Assembly: GCA_038259825.1 (NCBI GenBank)
Contig: JBBSOK010000104.1
Span: 1 to 9,913, forward strand
Direction of reading: 5' to 3'
DNA: 9,913 nt
Source of the DNA: JBBSOK01 sp038259825
Lineage (GTDB): Bacteria > Bacteroidota > Bacteroidia > Flavobacteriales > Flavobacteriaceae
Below the pieces are notes generated by a model. That model was not told where the DNA came from, did no database searches, and saw only the letters and a list, made by a program, of their open reading frames with translations. Position numbers and translations under genes: made by a program. Positions 1 to 7,868 of this stretch are shown here, piece by piece. Position 1 is the first letter of the stretch. Each line of letters opens with the position of its first letter.

Positions 1-861
1 CGCACAAGAGGTCTTGAGCTTTTATTGAGCGGAACGATTATAAAAAGCCAAAATTTTCAATGGAACTCTTCTGTAAACTATACTAATTACCGAAGCGTTG
101 TTACCGAACTTCCCGAAGGAGTAGATCAATTTGTTACAGCAAGCGCAAAAATTTTTGACGGCGGTGGCGGGTCTAACTCAGTTTTTTATATAGCTCGTGA
201 AGGTGGACGTGTTGGCGATATGTATGGTACAGGTTTCGTGCAGATTGATGGACAAACTTTATATTCCAATGGCTTACCTGTACAAGACGGAACGCTTAGA
301 AAACTAGGGAATTATAATCCAGATTTTATCATGGGTTTCAATAATAAATTCTCATATAAAAATGTGGATTTAGCATTTTTGTTCGATTATAGACAAGGAG
401 GAACAATTGTTTCCCGTATTAAAGCTTTGGGAAGTACTTCTGGCGTTTTGTTAGAAACATTGGATGGTCGTGAAACTGGTATTGTTGGCGAAGGCGTTAT
501 GAACGTGGGCACAGCAGACAATCCTGTTTACGTTGCAAACGATGTAAATGTTGCTGCAAGTTCATTCTACAACACATTTTTTGATCGCGGTAATGAAGAA
601 AGTGCTTTATACAGCGCAACATACGTTAAGTTAAGACAATTAAGTCTTTATTATAATTTTTCAAAAACACTATCTAATAAAATAGGTTTTGAAGAAATTA
701 AAATAGGGCTAATTGGTAGCAATCTTTTACTATTCACTGAAAACCCACATTTTGATCCAGAATTGAATTCCGTTCAAGAACGAAGACAAGTTTTTGGTGT
801 GGATAACTTCTCGTATCCATCATCACGCAGTTATGGTTTTAGTATAAAAACTCAATTTTAA
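1..861 (+). CDS. SusC/RagA-type TonB-dependent outer-membrane transporter, C-terminal part (5' end outside window)
   Basis: The reading frame is open from the first base of the window, so the 286 visible residues are the C-terminal part of a larger protein; SusC proteins are usually about 1000 residues. The TTG at position 25 is not a real start, because the residues before it (RTRGLELLL) already fit the family. The tail is typical of a SusC beta-barrel: alternating hydrophobic/aromatic strands, the element SNLLLFTE near residue 240 followed by a DPEL turn, then a YPSSRSYGF segment and a terminal phenylalanine, the usual last-strand signature for outer-membrane insertion. In this family the barrel imports ligands using TonB energy, with a SusD lipoprotein as lid. 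The matching SusD gene starts 10 bases downstream. The ligand cannot be deduced from this part; the downstream genes suggest a nucleoside-like compound rather than a glycan. Confidence 0.93.
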   Translation, partial: RTRGLELLLSGTIIKSQNFQWNSSVNYTNYRSVVTELPEGVDQFVTASAKIFDGGGGSNSVFYIAREGGRVGDMYGTGFVQIDGQTLYSNGLPVQDGTLRKLGNYNPDFIMGFNNKFSYKNVDLAFLFDYRQGGTIVSRIKALGSTSGVLLETLDGRETGIVGEGVMNVGTADNPVYVANDVNVAASSFYNTFFDRGNEESALYSATYVKLRQLSLYYNFSKTLSNKIGFEEIKIGLIGSNLLLFTENPHFDPELNSVQERRQVFGVDNFSYPSSRSYGFSIKTQF

Positions 862-871
862 GAAAAGCATT

Positions 872-2320
872 ATGAAAAACATACTTATATATTTATTGTT
901 AGCGCTGTGTTTAGTAACTGCAGGCTGCACCAAAGATTTCGAGGATTTAAACACTAATCCAAACGTACCAACTCAAGTTACTCCTCAATTTTTATTGACG
1001 AATGTTTTGGTTACAGAGGCAAATCAAAATACTTATTTACAAGGCTTTAGACTTTCAAACTATTTATCACAATTTGCCGCAAGTGTAGAGTTTGAACGTA
1101 TTGATAGATACGAAATGGGAACCAATAGTGATTATTGGGACAACATATATCATTTACTGAATGATCTTGAAACAATGAAAGGATTGCCAGGTTATAATGA
1201 AGCGTATGGCGCAGTAGCCGATATTTTGAAGAGTTACTTATTTTCCCAGCTTACCGATATGTGGGCAGATATTCCATATACTGAAGCTTTGCAGGCTCAA
1301 GAAGGTGGCTTCACTCCAAAATACGATACGCAGGAAAGTATTTATACAAATCCACAAACAGGTATTTTGGCAGTTTTAGCAAATGCTGCCAATACATTGC
1401 AAAATACAAATGAAAGTATTGCTGGCGATGTAATGTTTCAAAACGATTTAAGTAAATGGACGCGTTTCGCAAATTCACTTAGGCTACGATATTTAATGAG
1501 AATTAGCAAAAGGCTTACAAATTTTTCTGAAATGCAATCATTGGCAGACTCAGGAATGTTGATTGAATCAAATTCTCAAAACGCTATTGTGCCCTATTTG
1601 GCATCAGCTCCAAATCAATTTCCACTATTTCTTGCTGCGCAGGGAATATATCAGGAACATAGAATGACGAAAACTGTTGAAGATATTCTTACCCTTTGGG
1701 ACGATCCTAGAATCGCAGTACTTTATAAACCGTCACAACAAAGTGTAAACAGCGGTACTCCAATGTACAACGGGTTATTAAATGGCCAAAGCCGTGAAAC
1801 CATCGCCGCTGCAGGAATAAATTTAAATGACATTTCCCTCTTCGGAACAATTTTTAGAAACGAACCAGACGGAATTGACGGTCAATTTATGCAATATGCC
1901 GAAGTACAATTTACACTTGCCGAAGCTGTAACACGAGGCTATATTGCTGGTGATGCTTCAGCATATTACCAAAACGGTATTGCCGCAAGTTTTGCGTATT
2001 ACGAAACACCACTTCCATCAGATTATTTTACAAGAACAGCAATTGCACTTACTGCAGATCAAGCCGGAAATTTAGATAAAATACTAACCCAAAAATGGTT
2101 AATGCTAAATACCAATGGACACGAAGCTTGGTTTAGCGTTCGCCGTACCGGTATCCCGAATCTAATTCCAGGTCCAGATAATTTTAATGATGACAAATAT
2201 CCTGTTCGTTATTTATACCCAGAATCTGAACAGGCAACAAATGCAGCAAACTATAATGAAGCTGCACAGCGAATAGGTGGAGATAACATCAACAGTAAAG
2301 GTTGGTGGGAAAGAGATTAA
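872..2320 (+). CDS. SusD/RagB-family outer-membrane lipoprotein (SusD-like_2 type)
   Basis: This 482-residue lipoprotein begins with a signal peptide and a lipobox, TAGC, with Cys19 as the predicted lipidated residue. The following TKDFED is a Lys plus acidic stretch resembling the surface-export signal of Bacteroidota lipoproteins. The element DLNTNPNVP shortly after the Cys, the WADIPY segment, the DLSKWTRFANSLRLR segment near residue 190, the QKWLMLNTNGHEAW/RRTGIP block around residues 405-430 and a late RYLYPESE element are all typical of SusD proteins, best matching the SusD-like_2 branch. SusD acts as the substrate-capturing lid over its SusC partner. Spacing of 10 bases after SusC supports co-transcription. 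No glycan-degrading enzyme is visible nearby, and in this family the ligand can also be peptide or another nutrient. The family call is firm; ligand identity is unknown. Confidence 0.95.
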   Translation: MKNILIYLLLALCLVTAGCTKDFEDLNTNPNVPTQVTPQFLLTNVLVTEANQNTYLQGFRLSNYLSQFAASVEFERIDRYEMGTNSDYWDNIYHLLNDLETMKGLPGYNEAYGAVADILKSYLFSQLTDMWADIPYTEALQAQEGGFTPKYDTQESIYTNPQTGILAVLANAANTLQNTNESIAGDVMFQNDLSKWTRFANSLRLRYLMRISKRLTNFSEMQSLADSGMLIESNSQNAIVPYLASAPNQFPLFLAAQGIYQEHRMTKTVEDILTLWDDPRIAVLYKPSQQSVNSGTPMYNGLLNGQSRETIAAAGINLNDISLFGTIFRNEPDGIDGQFMQYAEVQFTLAEAVTRGYIAGDASAYYQNGIAASFAYYETPLPSDYFTRTAIALTADQAGNLDKILTQKWLMLNTNGHEAWFSVRRTGIPNLIPGPDNFNDDKYPVRYLYPESEQATNAANYNEAAQRIGGDNINSKGWWERD

Positions 2321-2325
2321 TTTTG
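2318..2325 (+). promoter_or_regulatory. Possible Bacteroidota -7 box (TAnnTTTG) before the ABC transporter genes
   Basis: TAATTTTG overlaps the susD-like stop codon and fits the Bacteroidota -7 consensus TAnnTTTG exactly. It would start transcription about 14 bases before the binding-protein start codon. No TTTG -33 element is found at the expected 17-23 base spacing; the nearest TTG (2302-2304) is only 13 bases upstream. In AT-rich DNA such a match occurs by chance fairly often, so this is only a weak candidate for an internal promoter in the longest gap of the operon. Confidence 0.2.
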
Positions 2326-2345
2326 AATAAAGTAAAATTTCAGAA

Positions 2346-3575
2346 ATGATTAAAAATAAATTAAATACAATCATACTTTTTTTCGCAATTGCCACAATAA
2401 TTTCAGCTTGTGGTTCTGGCGAAAAAAAGGATGAAAGTGCCTTACAAAAAGCTTCTTGGGAAGAAATTTCAAAGACGGCAGATGGCCAAACAGTAAATTT
2501 CATGATGTGGCAAGGCAATCCGCCGCTCAACGATTATATGAACAATTATGTAGTTCCTAAAATTAAAGAACTGTATAACATAACTTTAAAAATAAGTGGC
2601 GGCCAAGGTCCTGAAATTGTTCAATTAGTAATGGGCGAAAAAGAAGCAAGCATTGAAACAGGCCAAGTAGATATTGTTTGGATAAATGGCGAAACTTTCT
2701 TCCAGCTTAGAAAAATTGATGGTCTTTATGGACCTTTTGTAGAACAACTTCCAAATTCAAAATTGATTGATTTTGACGATAGATATATAAGTACAGATTT
2801 TCAACAATCTATTGATGGAATGGAATGCCCATGGAGCATTGGCCAATCTGCATTGTATTACGATTCTGCTAAAATCCAAAATCCACCAACAACCTTGGAC
2901 GAATTGGAAGCTTATGTGAAAAAATATCCAGGCACTTTTACAATTTCCAACGATTTTACCGGAATGACACTAATGAAAAGCTTTTTGGCTGAATTAGGCG
3001 GAAGCCCAAACAGCTTAAATGGAGATTTTAATGAAGAAAAGTATAAGAAATTATCAAGCCAGTTGTGGGATTTTATAAATAAAAACAAACAATATTTTTG
3101 GAAAAATGGCGAAACATTTCCGAAGGAACAATCTAAAGTAGCGCAACTTTATGCTAATGGTGAATTAAATATATCCTTCGGTTTTAGCGAAGGTGGTATA
3201 GATGAAAAAATAAAGAGCGGTCTTTATCCTGAAACTACAAAAGCGTACCCTTGGAAAAATGGCACTATTAAAAATGCCAATTATTTAGGAATACTAAACA
3301 ACGCGCCACAAAAAGCTGCCGCAATGGTGGTCATAGATTTTCTAATTTCGCCAGATGCACAATATCAAAAGAAAACCAATTTTGGAATGGACAGCAATAC
3401 GGTTTTGGACGTTAGCCGTTTAAGTGCTGATTGGCAAGAAAAATTTGAAAGCGTTCCAAAAAGAAAATACGGTTTGGAAATGGAAGATTTAAAAGATTTT
3501 GCTTTTGAAGAACCCGCTCCAGAATATATGTTGCGTTTATACGAAGATTTCAGAACAGAAGTAATTGAAAAATAG
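2346..3575 (+). CDS. YnjB-like ABC transporter solute-binding lipoprotein
   Basis: A 409-residue solute-binding protein with a signal peptide and lipobox SACG; Cys22 is the predicted lipid anchor. After the linker come elements typical of the YnjB family (COG4134): WEEISKTADGQTVNF at residues 38-52, MMWQGNPPLNDYM, a DIVWINGETFFQLRK block at residues 109-123 and GPFVEQLPN at 129-137. E. coli YnjB is similar in size (about 390 residues). YnjBCD is an importer whose substrate is not established; it is distantly related to thiamine, iron and polyamine binding proteins. Here the protein would deliver ligand from the periplasm to the two following permeases. It starts 25 bases after the susD-like gene and ends inside the first permease gene, consistent with one transcript. 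The family call is strong; the substrate is inferred only from the downstream catabolic genes. Confidence 0.9.
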   Translation: MIKNKLNTIILFFAIATIISACGSGEKKDESALQKASWEEISKTADGQTVNFMMWQGNPPLNDYMNNYVVPKIKELYNITLKISGGQGPEIVQLVMGEKEASIETGQVDIVWINGETFFQLRKIDGLYGPFVEQLPNSKLIDFDDRYISTDFQQSIDGMECPWSIGQSALYYDSAKIQNPPTTLDELEAYVKKYPGTFTISNDFTGMTLMKSFLAELGGSPNSLNGDFNEEKYKKLSSQLWDFINKNKQYFWKNGETFPKEQSKVAQLYANGELNISFGFSEGGIDEKIKSGLYPETTKAYPWKNGTIKNANYLGILNNAPQKAAAMVVIDFLISPDAQYQKKTNFGMDSNTVLDVSRLSADWQEKFESVPKRKYGLEMEDLKDFAFEEPAPEYMLRLYEDFRTEVIEK

Positions 3576-4419
3576 AATTAGCCATATAAATATAACACTC
3601 TTTGTCTTAATTGGCGTCGTGCCTTTTTTAGCAGCCTTTGTATACGCCTTACTTTATAGTTTGGGTATGGTAGGTGTGCTCAATAGTGGATTTACATTGC
3701 GGTTTTGGGAAAGTGTTTTAGCCTCGGGCGAATTTTTCTCATCGTTTCTTTATAGCGCATCAATTGCAACAGTTGCTCTGCTAATTTCAATTGGTGGCGC
3801 ACTTTGGATTACACTAAAATTTAGGGAAAATTTAAACCAAAAATTTCTTTCATTTGTAACATATCTTCCATTGGCGATTCCGGGCGTAGTTGCTGCATTT
3901 TTTACATTTCAATTATTTTCTAAAGGAGGGTTTTTTGCGCGTTTTGCCTATAAATTTGGATGGATTCAACAAACGTCAGAATTTCCAGATTTGGTGAATG
4001 ATACTCTAGCAATAGGTATCATTTTTACTTTCATAACTGTAGTAATGCCTTTTTTCACATTATTGTTTTTAAATGTTTACAAAAACGAACGTATTGACGA
4101 ACTTTCAACTTTAGCACATTCCCTTGGCGCTACTAAAAATCAAGTCACTCGCCGTGTTTTTCTTCCTATAATTCTTAAAAAAACGTGGGTTTTAATCACG
4201 CTCTATTTTATTTTTCTGCTCGGTTCTTATGAAATCCCGCTTATTCTTGGGCAGGAATCTCCGCAAATGCTTTCGGTTTTAATCATTAGGGAAATTAAAC
4301 AATTCGACCTTTCAAACATTTCTGAAGGCTATGTAGTTGCAGTAATTTATACCATTTTCGTTTCAATAGCCGCCGTCATTTTATTTTTACCTAAAAGAAA
4401 GACAAGCTATGAAACTTAA
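3565..4419 (+). CDS. ABC transporter permease, first half of a YnjC-like pair
   Basis: A 284-residue integral membrane protein with about six transmembrane segments (roughly residues 11-31, 61-84, 95-118, 148-170, 207-228 and 254-275). The cytoplasmic EAA loop that docks on the ATPase is visible at residues 179-203: ELSTLAHSLGA followed by VFLPII. The TTG start at 3565 is chosen because it keeps the whole first membrane helix; the next in-frame candidate, GTG at 3619, would remove part of it. That start lies 11 bases inside the binding-protein gene, suggesting translational coupling. E. coli YnjC is a single polypeptide of about 510 residues with two permease halves; here the halves are separate genes. 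The family is the binding-protein-dependent permease fold (PF00528). Confidence is high for permease, moderate for the exact start. Confidence 0.9.
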   Translation: MKNRISHINITLFVLIGVVPFLAAFVYALLYSLGMVGVLNSGFTLRFWESVLASGEFFSSFLYSASIATVALLISIGGALWITLKFRENLNQKFLSFVTYLPLAIPGVVAAFFTFQLFSKGGFFARFAYKFGWIQQTSEFPDLVNDTLAIGIIFTFITVVMPFFTLLFLNVYKNERIDELSTLAHSLGATKNQVTRRVFLPIILKKTWVLITLYFIFLLGSYEIPLILGQESPQMLSVLIIREIKQFDLSNISEGYVVAVIYTIFVSIAAVILFLPKRKTSYET

Positions 4420-5182
4420 TTGGAAACCTGCAGTTTTGAGCATTTTCGTATTGCTCATTTTATTTCCCTTCGTCTTTATGGTTTGGCTTTCGCTTATTTC
4501 GGGTTGGAGGTTTCCGGATATAATTCCGCAATATATTGGCTTTAAAAACTGGGAAGTAATCCTAGGTTCAGAAACTGGATTGTTGCAAAGTTTTTTTAGC
4601 TCTGTAATCATTTCATTATCCGTTGCTATAGTTACAACATTTTCAGGTTTTTTTATAAGCAGAAGTGTTTTCTATCATAAATACAGTCGGGTTTTAACGC
4701 TATTCACCTATTTCCCATATATCTTGGCGCCTGTAGTTTTTGCTGCCTGTCTCAGCTTTTTCTTTTTGAAAATGGGTCTCTTTGGGAATATAACAGGCGT
4801 AATCGTCGCACAATTTTTAATTACATTTCCGTATGCGTTGATTTTCTTCAGCAGCTTTTGGAACAAGAAAGTTAAAAGTTACGAAGATTTGGTTGCAACG
4901 CTCGGCGGAAATAAATATCAAACCTTTACCAAGGTACTATTGCCACTTGCCAAAAGCATGCTGCTAATTTGCTTTTTTCAAACCTTCTTAATTTCTTGGT
5001 TTGAGTATGGCTTAACATCAATTATAGGCGTAGGTAAAGTGCAAACGCTTACTATAAAAGTGTTTCTATTTATAAAGGAATCTAATTATTATTACGGAGC
5101 ATTAAGCTGTTGTTTGCTTATTTTTCCACCAGTAGTGCTGCTTTATTTTAATAAGCGCTATGTATTTAAAAATATGATTTAA
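4409..5182 (+). CDS. ABC transporter permease, second half of a YnjC-like pair
   Basis: A 257-residue membrane protein of the PF00528 fold with about six predicted helices: residues 8-30, 62-83, 96-119, 130-150, 182-200 and 230-248. The EAA loop lies at about residues 159-180, with EDLVATLGG and a KVLLPLA end, ready to contact the ATPase. The ATG overlaps the end of the preceding permease by 11 bases, and its stop overlaps the ATPase start by one base (TAATG), so the three transport genes are probably translationally coupled. Together with the first permease it would form the heterodimeric channel that corresponds to the fused double permease YnjC. Nothing in the sequence identifies the substrate. 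Confidence 0.9.
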   Translation: MKLNWKPAVLSIFVLLILFPFVFMVWLSLISGWRFPDIIPQYIGFKNWEVILGSETGLLQSFFSSVIISLSVAIVTTFSGFFISRSVFYHKYSRVLTLFTYFPYILAPVVFAACLSFFFLKMGLFGNITGVIVAQFLITFPYALIFFSSFWNKKVKSYEDLVATLGGNKYQTFTKVLLPLAKSMLLICFFQTFLISWFEYGLTSIIGVGKVQTLTIKVFLFIKESNYYYGALSCCLLIFPPVVLLYFNKRYVFKNMI

Positions 5183-5922
5183 TGTTTTTGGAAGTAAAAA
5201 ATATCGTAAAAAGTTTTAATGACGAGCACGTTGTAAAAGAGCTCAATTTTTCTTTGGATGCACATAAAACCTTGAGCATCCTGGGAAAATCTGGCTGCGG
5301 AAAGACAACAATGCTAAAAACCATAGGCGGTTTAGTAACGCCAGATGCTGGGAATATCCTTTTAAACGGAGAAGATATTACCCAGCAAAAGCCCGAGCGG
5401 AGAAATATTGTTTATCTGTACCAGGAAGATTTATTATTTCCTCATTTAAATGCTTTTGAAAACATAGCTTTTGGCCTTCGACTCAAAAAAATACCAAATT
5501 TCGAAATTGAAAAGCAAGTAAAACATATGATTCACAGTTTAGAATTGGAAGGGCAGGAGAAAAAAATGCCAAATCAACTTTCAGGCGGACAAAGACAACG
5601 TGTTTCATTCGGTCGAGCAATTATTACCAATCCTTCACTCCTATTATTAGATGAGCCTTTTGGAAGTTTGGATGCCGGCACGCGACAAAGAATGCAGGTT
5701 TTTTTCAAAAATATTACGGAGGAATATAAAATAACATCTCTTTTTGTAACACACGATTTAAAGGAAGCGGTTTTAATGGGAGATGAAATTGGTTTTATGA
5801 AAGCAGGAATTTTAAAGGTTTATAAAGACAAACAAAATTTTATAAACGACCCAAGTACGGGCGTTTTAAAAGAAATACAATTTTGGGAAAATTTGCTTCC
5901 TAATAAAATTTTAAACGAATAA
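5182..5922 (+). CDS. ABC transporter ATP-binding protein (YnjD/PotA-like importer ATPase)
   Basis: A 246-residue ATPase with all the canonical elements of an active ABC subunit: Walker A GKSGCGKT at residues 35-42, Q-loop glutamine 81 in VYLYQEDLLFPHL, signature LSGGQRQR at 133-140, Walker B LLLLDE at 153-158, D-loop GSLD at 161-164 and switch histidine 191 in VTHD. The LFPHLNAFENIAFGL stretch is typical of the PotA/YnjD/iron importer branch. It is short: the C-terminal regulatory TOBE domain found in PotA, MalK and CysA relatives (about 350 residues) is absent, as in YnjD. It powers import through the two preceding permeases. Gene order (binding protein, permeases, ATPase) and the one-base overlap confirm that it belongs to this transporter. 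It ends 3 bases before the nucleoside hydrolase gene. Confidence 0.95.
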   Translation: MFLEVKNIVKSFNDEHVVKELNFSLDAHKTLSILGKSGCGKTTMLKTIGGLVTPDAGNILLNGEDITQQKPERRNIVYLYQEDLLFPHLNAFENIAFGLRLKKIPNFEIEKQVKHMIHSLELEGQEKKMPNQLSGGQRQRVSFGRAIITNPSLLLLDEPFGSLDAGTRQRMQVFFKNITEEYKITSLFVTHDLKEAVLMGDEIGFMKAGILKVYKDKQNFINDPSTGVLKEIQFWENLLPNKILNE

Positions 5923-5925
5923 GTT

Positions 5926-6852
5926 ATGATGAAAAAGAAACAAGTTTGGATAGATACAGATCTTTCAGTAGGAATGACGCGCCATCGTGGCCCAGGTTAT
6001 TGTGATGTTGATGACGGTTACGCAGTACTTCAGCTAATGAAGGCAGATAATGTTGAAATAAGAGGAATAAGCGCAGTTTTTGGAAATACAATTATTGAAA
6101 ATGCTATCAAGCTTTCGCATTTTATGAACGAGGAATTTGCTGATGGAAAATTACCGGTTTTTGAAGGTGCGGGCAAAGCTTTAGATCTTAAAAATATTCA
6201 AACAAACGAAGCCGTTGAAGCATTGGCACAAGAACTTCGACAAACAAAAATGATAATTATGGCAATTGGTCCGGCCACAAATGTAGGGCTTCTATTATTG
6301 CTCTATCCAGATTTGGCAAGCCAAATTGAAGAAGTAGTTTTGGTTGCAGGCAGAAGAAAACACACCGATTATTTTTCAATTGGAAACCAAGGAAGACGTG
6401 CCCAGGATCTTAATTTTGACCTTGATAATGACAGTTTCCGAATAATGTTTGAGCATAACGTAAAAGTAGTTTTATGTCCTTTTGAAATTTCGAATAAAGT
6501 TTGGGTTAAAAAAGTTGATTTAGATAAAATTGCAGAAGGTGATGCTGGCAATAAATGGATTGCAAAAGAATCTGAAAATTGGTTGTCGCAATGGATACAA
6601 CTAGGTGCCGACGGTTTTAACCCGTTTGATGTTTTGGCGAGCCATTACATAATCGCGCCTGAGGATATTATTTCAGAAGAAATTAACGCGCATCTTGAAA
6701 TTCATATTGATGATACAGTGCAAGAAGATAATAATAATCGTGTTTTTAAGCAGTATTTAATCTGCGATAAAACCGACGGTTTTCCAGTTACGTATTGTTA
6801 TGATGTCGTTTCAGATTATCATAAAAAATTAATTGATAGTTTCAAAAACTAA
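5926..6852 (+). CDS. Inosine/uridine-type nucleoside hydrolase, DVDD-insert variant
   Basis: A 308-residue protein of the usual length for nucleoside hydrolases (PF01156), which cleave the N-glycosidic bond of ribonucleosides to base and ribose. The N-terminal metal motif normally reads DTDPGxDDA; here IDTD (9-12) is separated by a longer loop from DVDDG (27-31). Further family elements are GNT at 53-55, GPATN at 115-119 (a Thr calcium ligand is expected here), LVAG at 139-142, DLNF at 161-164 matching the E-x-N active-site pair, and PFDVLA at 233-238, whose Asp235 should be the last calcium ligand. The histidine usually found before that Asp is Phe234, so base specificity may differ from classical enzymes. 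No signal peptide is visible, so it acts in the cytoplasm on imported substrate. Start is ATG 5926 or the adjacent ATG 5929. It lies 3 bases after the ATPase and 9 before the kinase. Confidence 0.92.
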   Translation: MMKKKQVWIDTDLSVGMTRHRGPGYCDVDDGYAVLQLMKADNVEIRGISAVFGNTIIENAIKLSHFMNEEFADGKLPVFEGAGKALDLKNIQTNEAVEALAQELRQTKMIIMAIGPATNVGLLLLLYPDLASQIEEVVLVAGRRKHTDYFSIGNQGRRAQDLNFDLDNDSFRIMFEHNVKVVLCPFEISNKVWVKKVDLDKIAEGDAGNKWIAKESENWLSQWIQLGADGFNPFDVLASHYIIAPEDIISEEINAHLEIHIDDTVQEDNNNRVFKQYLICDKTDGFPVTYCYDVVSDYHKKLIDSFKN

Positions 6853-6861
6853 AAGAGTATT

Positions 6862-7848
6862 ATGCAGGAATTGAAGAATGATACAGCATCACTTCAAAAA
6901 TATTTGAGGGAAAGAAATTGGTTAAAAGCAGATGAAAAAATTATTTTAATTGAAAAGCCAGGCGATGGAAATATGAATTTTACACTTCGCATTAACACTG
7001 GAAAAAGAACTTTTATCATCAAACAAAGTAGAGGTTATGTTGAAAAATATCCGCAAGTAAAAGCACCAGAAAAAAGAGCATTACAAGAAGCTGAATTTTA
7101 TAAATTAACATCAACCGAGCCAAAATTAAGTGCTATGATGCCGAAATTATTGAAGGTTGACAACGAAAATAACGTGCTTGCGCTTGAAGATTTGGGAAGC
7201 GGAAAAGACTACTCATACATTTATAAAACTGGTGAAATCATTCCAGAAAATGACCTTATGGAAATTATGGATTATGCCGCACAACTTCATAATTCGATAA
7301 ATAAAGAAACTACAAATAAAGAAATTTCAAATGCTGAAATGTTGAAATTAAACCACGAACATATTTTTCAATATCCATATTTACACGAAAATGGGTTGAA
7401 TTTAGATTCTGTTTTAATCGGTTTAAAGGCAATTGCTGAACCAATCAAAAACGATGAAAATCTGAAATATAAATTGACCGTTCTTGGTGAACAATATTTA
7501 AAAGGTGGAAATGTCTTACTTCACGGAGATTATTTTCCTGGAAGTTGGCTAAAAACCGCTAATGGTGTAAAGATTATTGATCCGGAATTCTGTTATTTCG
7601 GTTTTCCAGAATTCGAAATTGGTGTGACCGTTGCTCATTTAAAAATGGCAGATCAACCGGAAGAACTTATTTCAAAAGCACTTTCTCAATATTGCAAAAC
7701 CGCTAAACTTGATGACTCATTAAGAGAAAAATTTACAGCAGTTGAAATTTTACGTAGAATTTTAGGTCTGGCACAACTTCCATTGGAAATAGATATAGAA
7801 AAAAGAAAACAATTAATTGAAGAATCCCGCCAAATTATAATGAATTAA
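6862..7848 (+). CDS. Aminoglycoside-phosphotransferase-fold kinase, 5-methylthioribose kinase (MtnK)-like
   Basis: A 328-residue small-molecule kinase of the APH fold (PF01636). Visible elements are GDGNMNF in the nucleotide loop at 34-40, IIKQ with ATP-binding Lys54, EDLG hinge at 109-112, NHEHIFQYPY at 164-173, catalytic HGD (221-223) and metal-binding DPEF (240-243). The GDGN-N loop, the KQ after the lysine, HGDxxxGS with Ser in place of the usual Asn, and IDPEFxxxGxxxFxIG resemble MtnK more than antibiotic or choline kinases. MtnK phosphorylates 5-methylthioribose at C1 and is longer, about 400 residues, so this is a relative and not necessarily the same enzyme. Next to a nucleoside hydrolase, the reasonable inference is phosphorylation of the sugar released from an imported nucleoside. 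No MtnA-type isomerase or aldolase is in the window. The fold is certain; substrate is inferred. Confidence 0.82.
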   Translation: MQELKNDTASLQKYLRERNWLKADEKIILIEKPGDGNMNFTLRINTGKRTFIIKQSRGYVEKYPQVKAPEKRALQEAEFYKLTSTEPKLSAMMPKLLKVDNENNVLALEDLGSGKDYSYIYKTGEIIPENDLMEIMDYAAQLHNSINKETTNKEISNAEMLKLNHEHIFQYPYLHENGLNLDSVLIGLKAIAEPIKNDENLKYKLTVLGEQYLKGGNVLLHGDYFPGSWLKTANGVKIIDPEFCYFGFPEFEIGVTVAHLKMADQPEELISKALSQYCKTAKLDDSLREKFTAVEILRRILGLAQLPLEIDIEKRKQLIEESRQIIMN

Positions 7849-7868
7849 ATTATTTAAAAGAAAAATTT

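Noticed and set aside
1..2320. Ordinary polysaccharide utilisation locus
   Set aside because: SusC/SusD are present, but there is no glycoside hydrolase, polysaccharide lyase, carbohydrate-specific regulator or sulfatase in the window; the downstream genes point to a small nucleoside-like ligand.
2213..2530. Minus-strand open frame of 105 codons across the susD-like/binding-protein junction
   Set aside because: It lies antisense to two well-supported genes, has low-complexity hydrophobic and cysteine-rich content with no family resemblance, and is a shadow frame.
4387..4611. Minus-strand open frame of 74 codons opposite the permease genes
   Set aside because: Antisense to two clear permease genes, with no recognisable motif; shadow frame.
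6369..6551. Minus-strand open frame of 60 codons inside the nucleoside hydrolase gene
   Set aside because: Fully antisense to conserved hydrolase sequence and without protein-like features.
6862..7848. Aminoglycoside resistance gene
   Set aside because: The fold is shared, but the GDGN loop, HGDxxxGS and DPEF motifs fit the MtnK-like branch and the operon context is metabolic.
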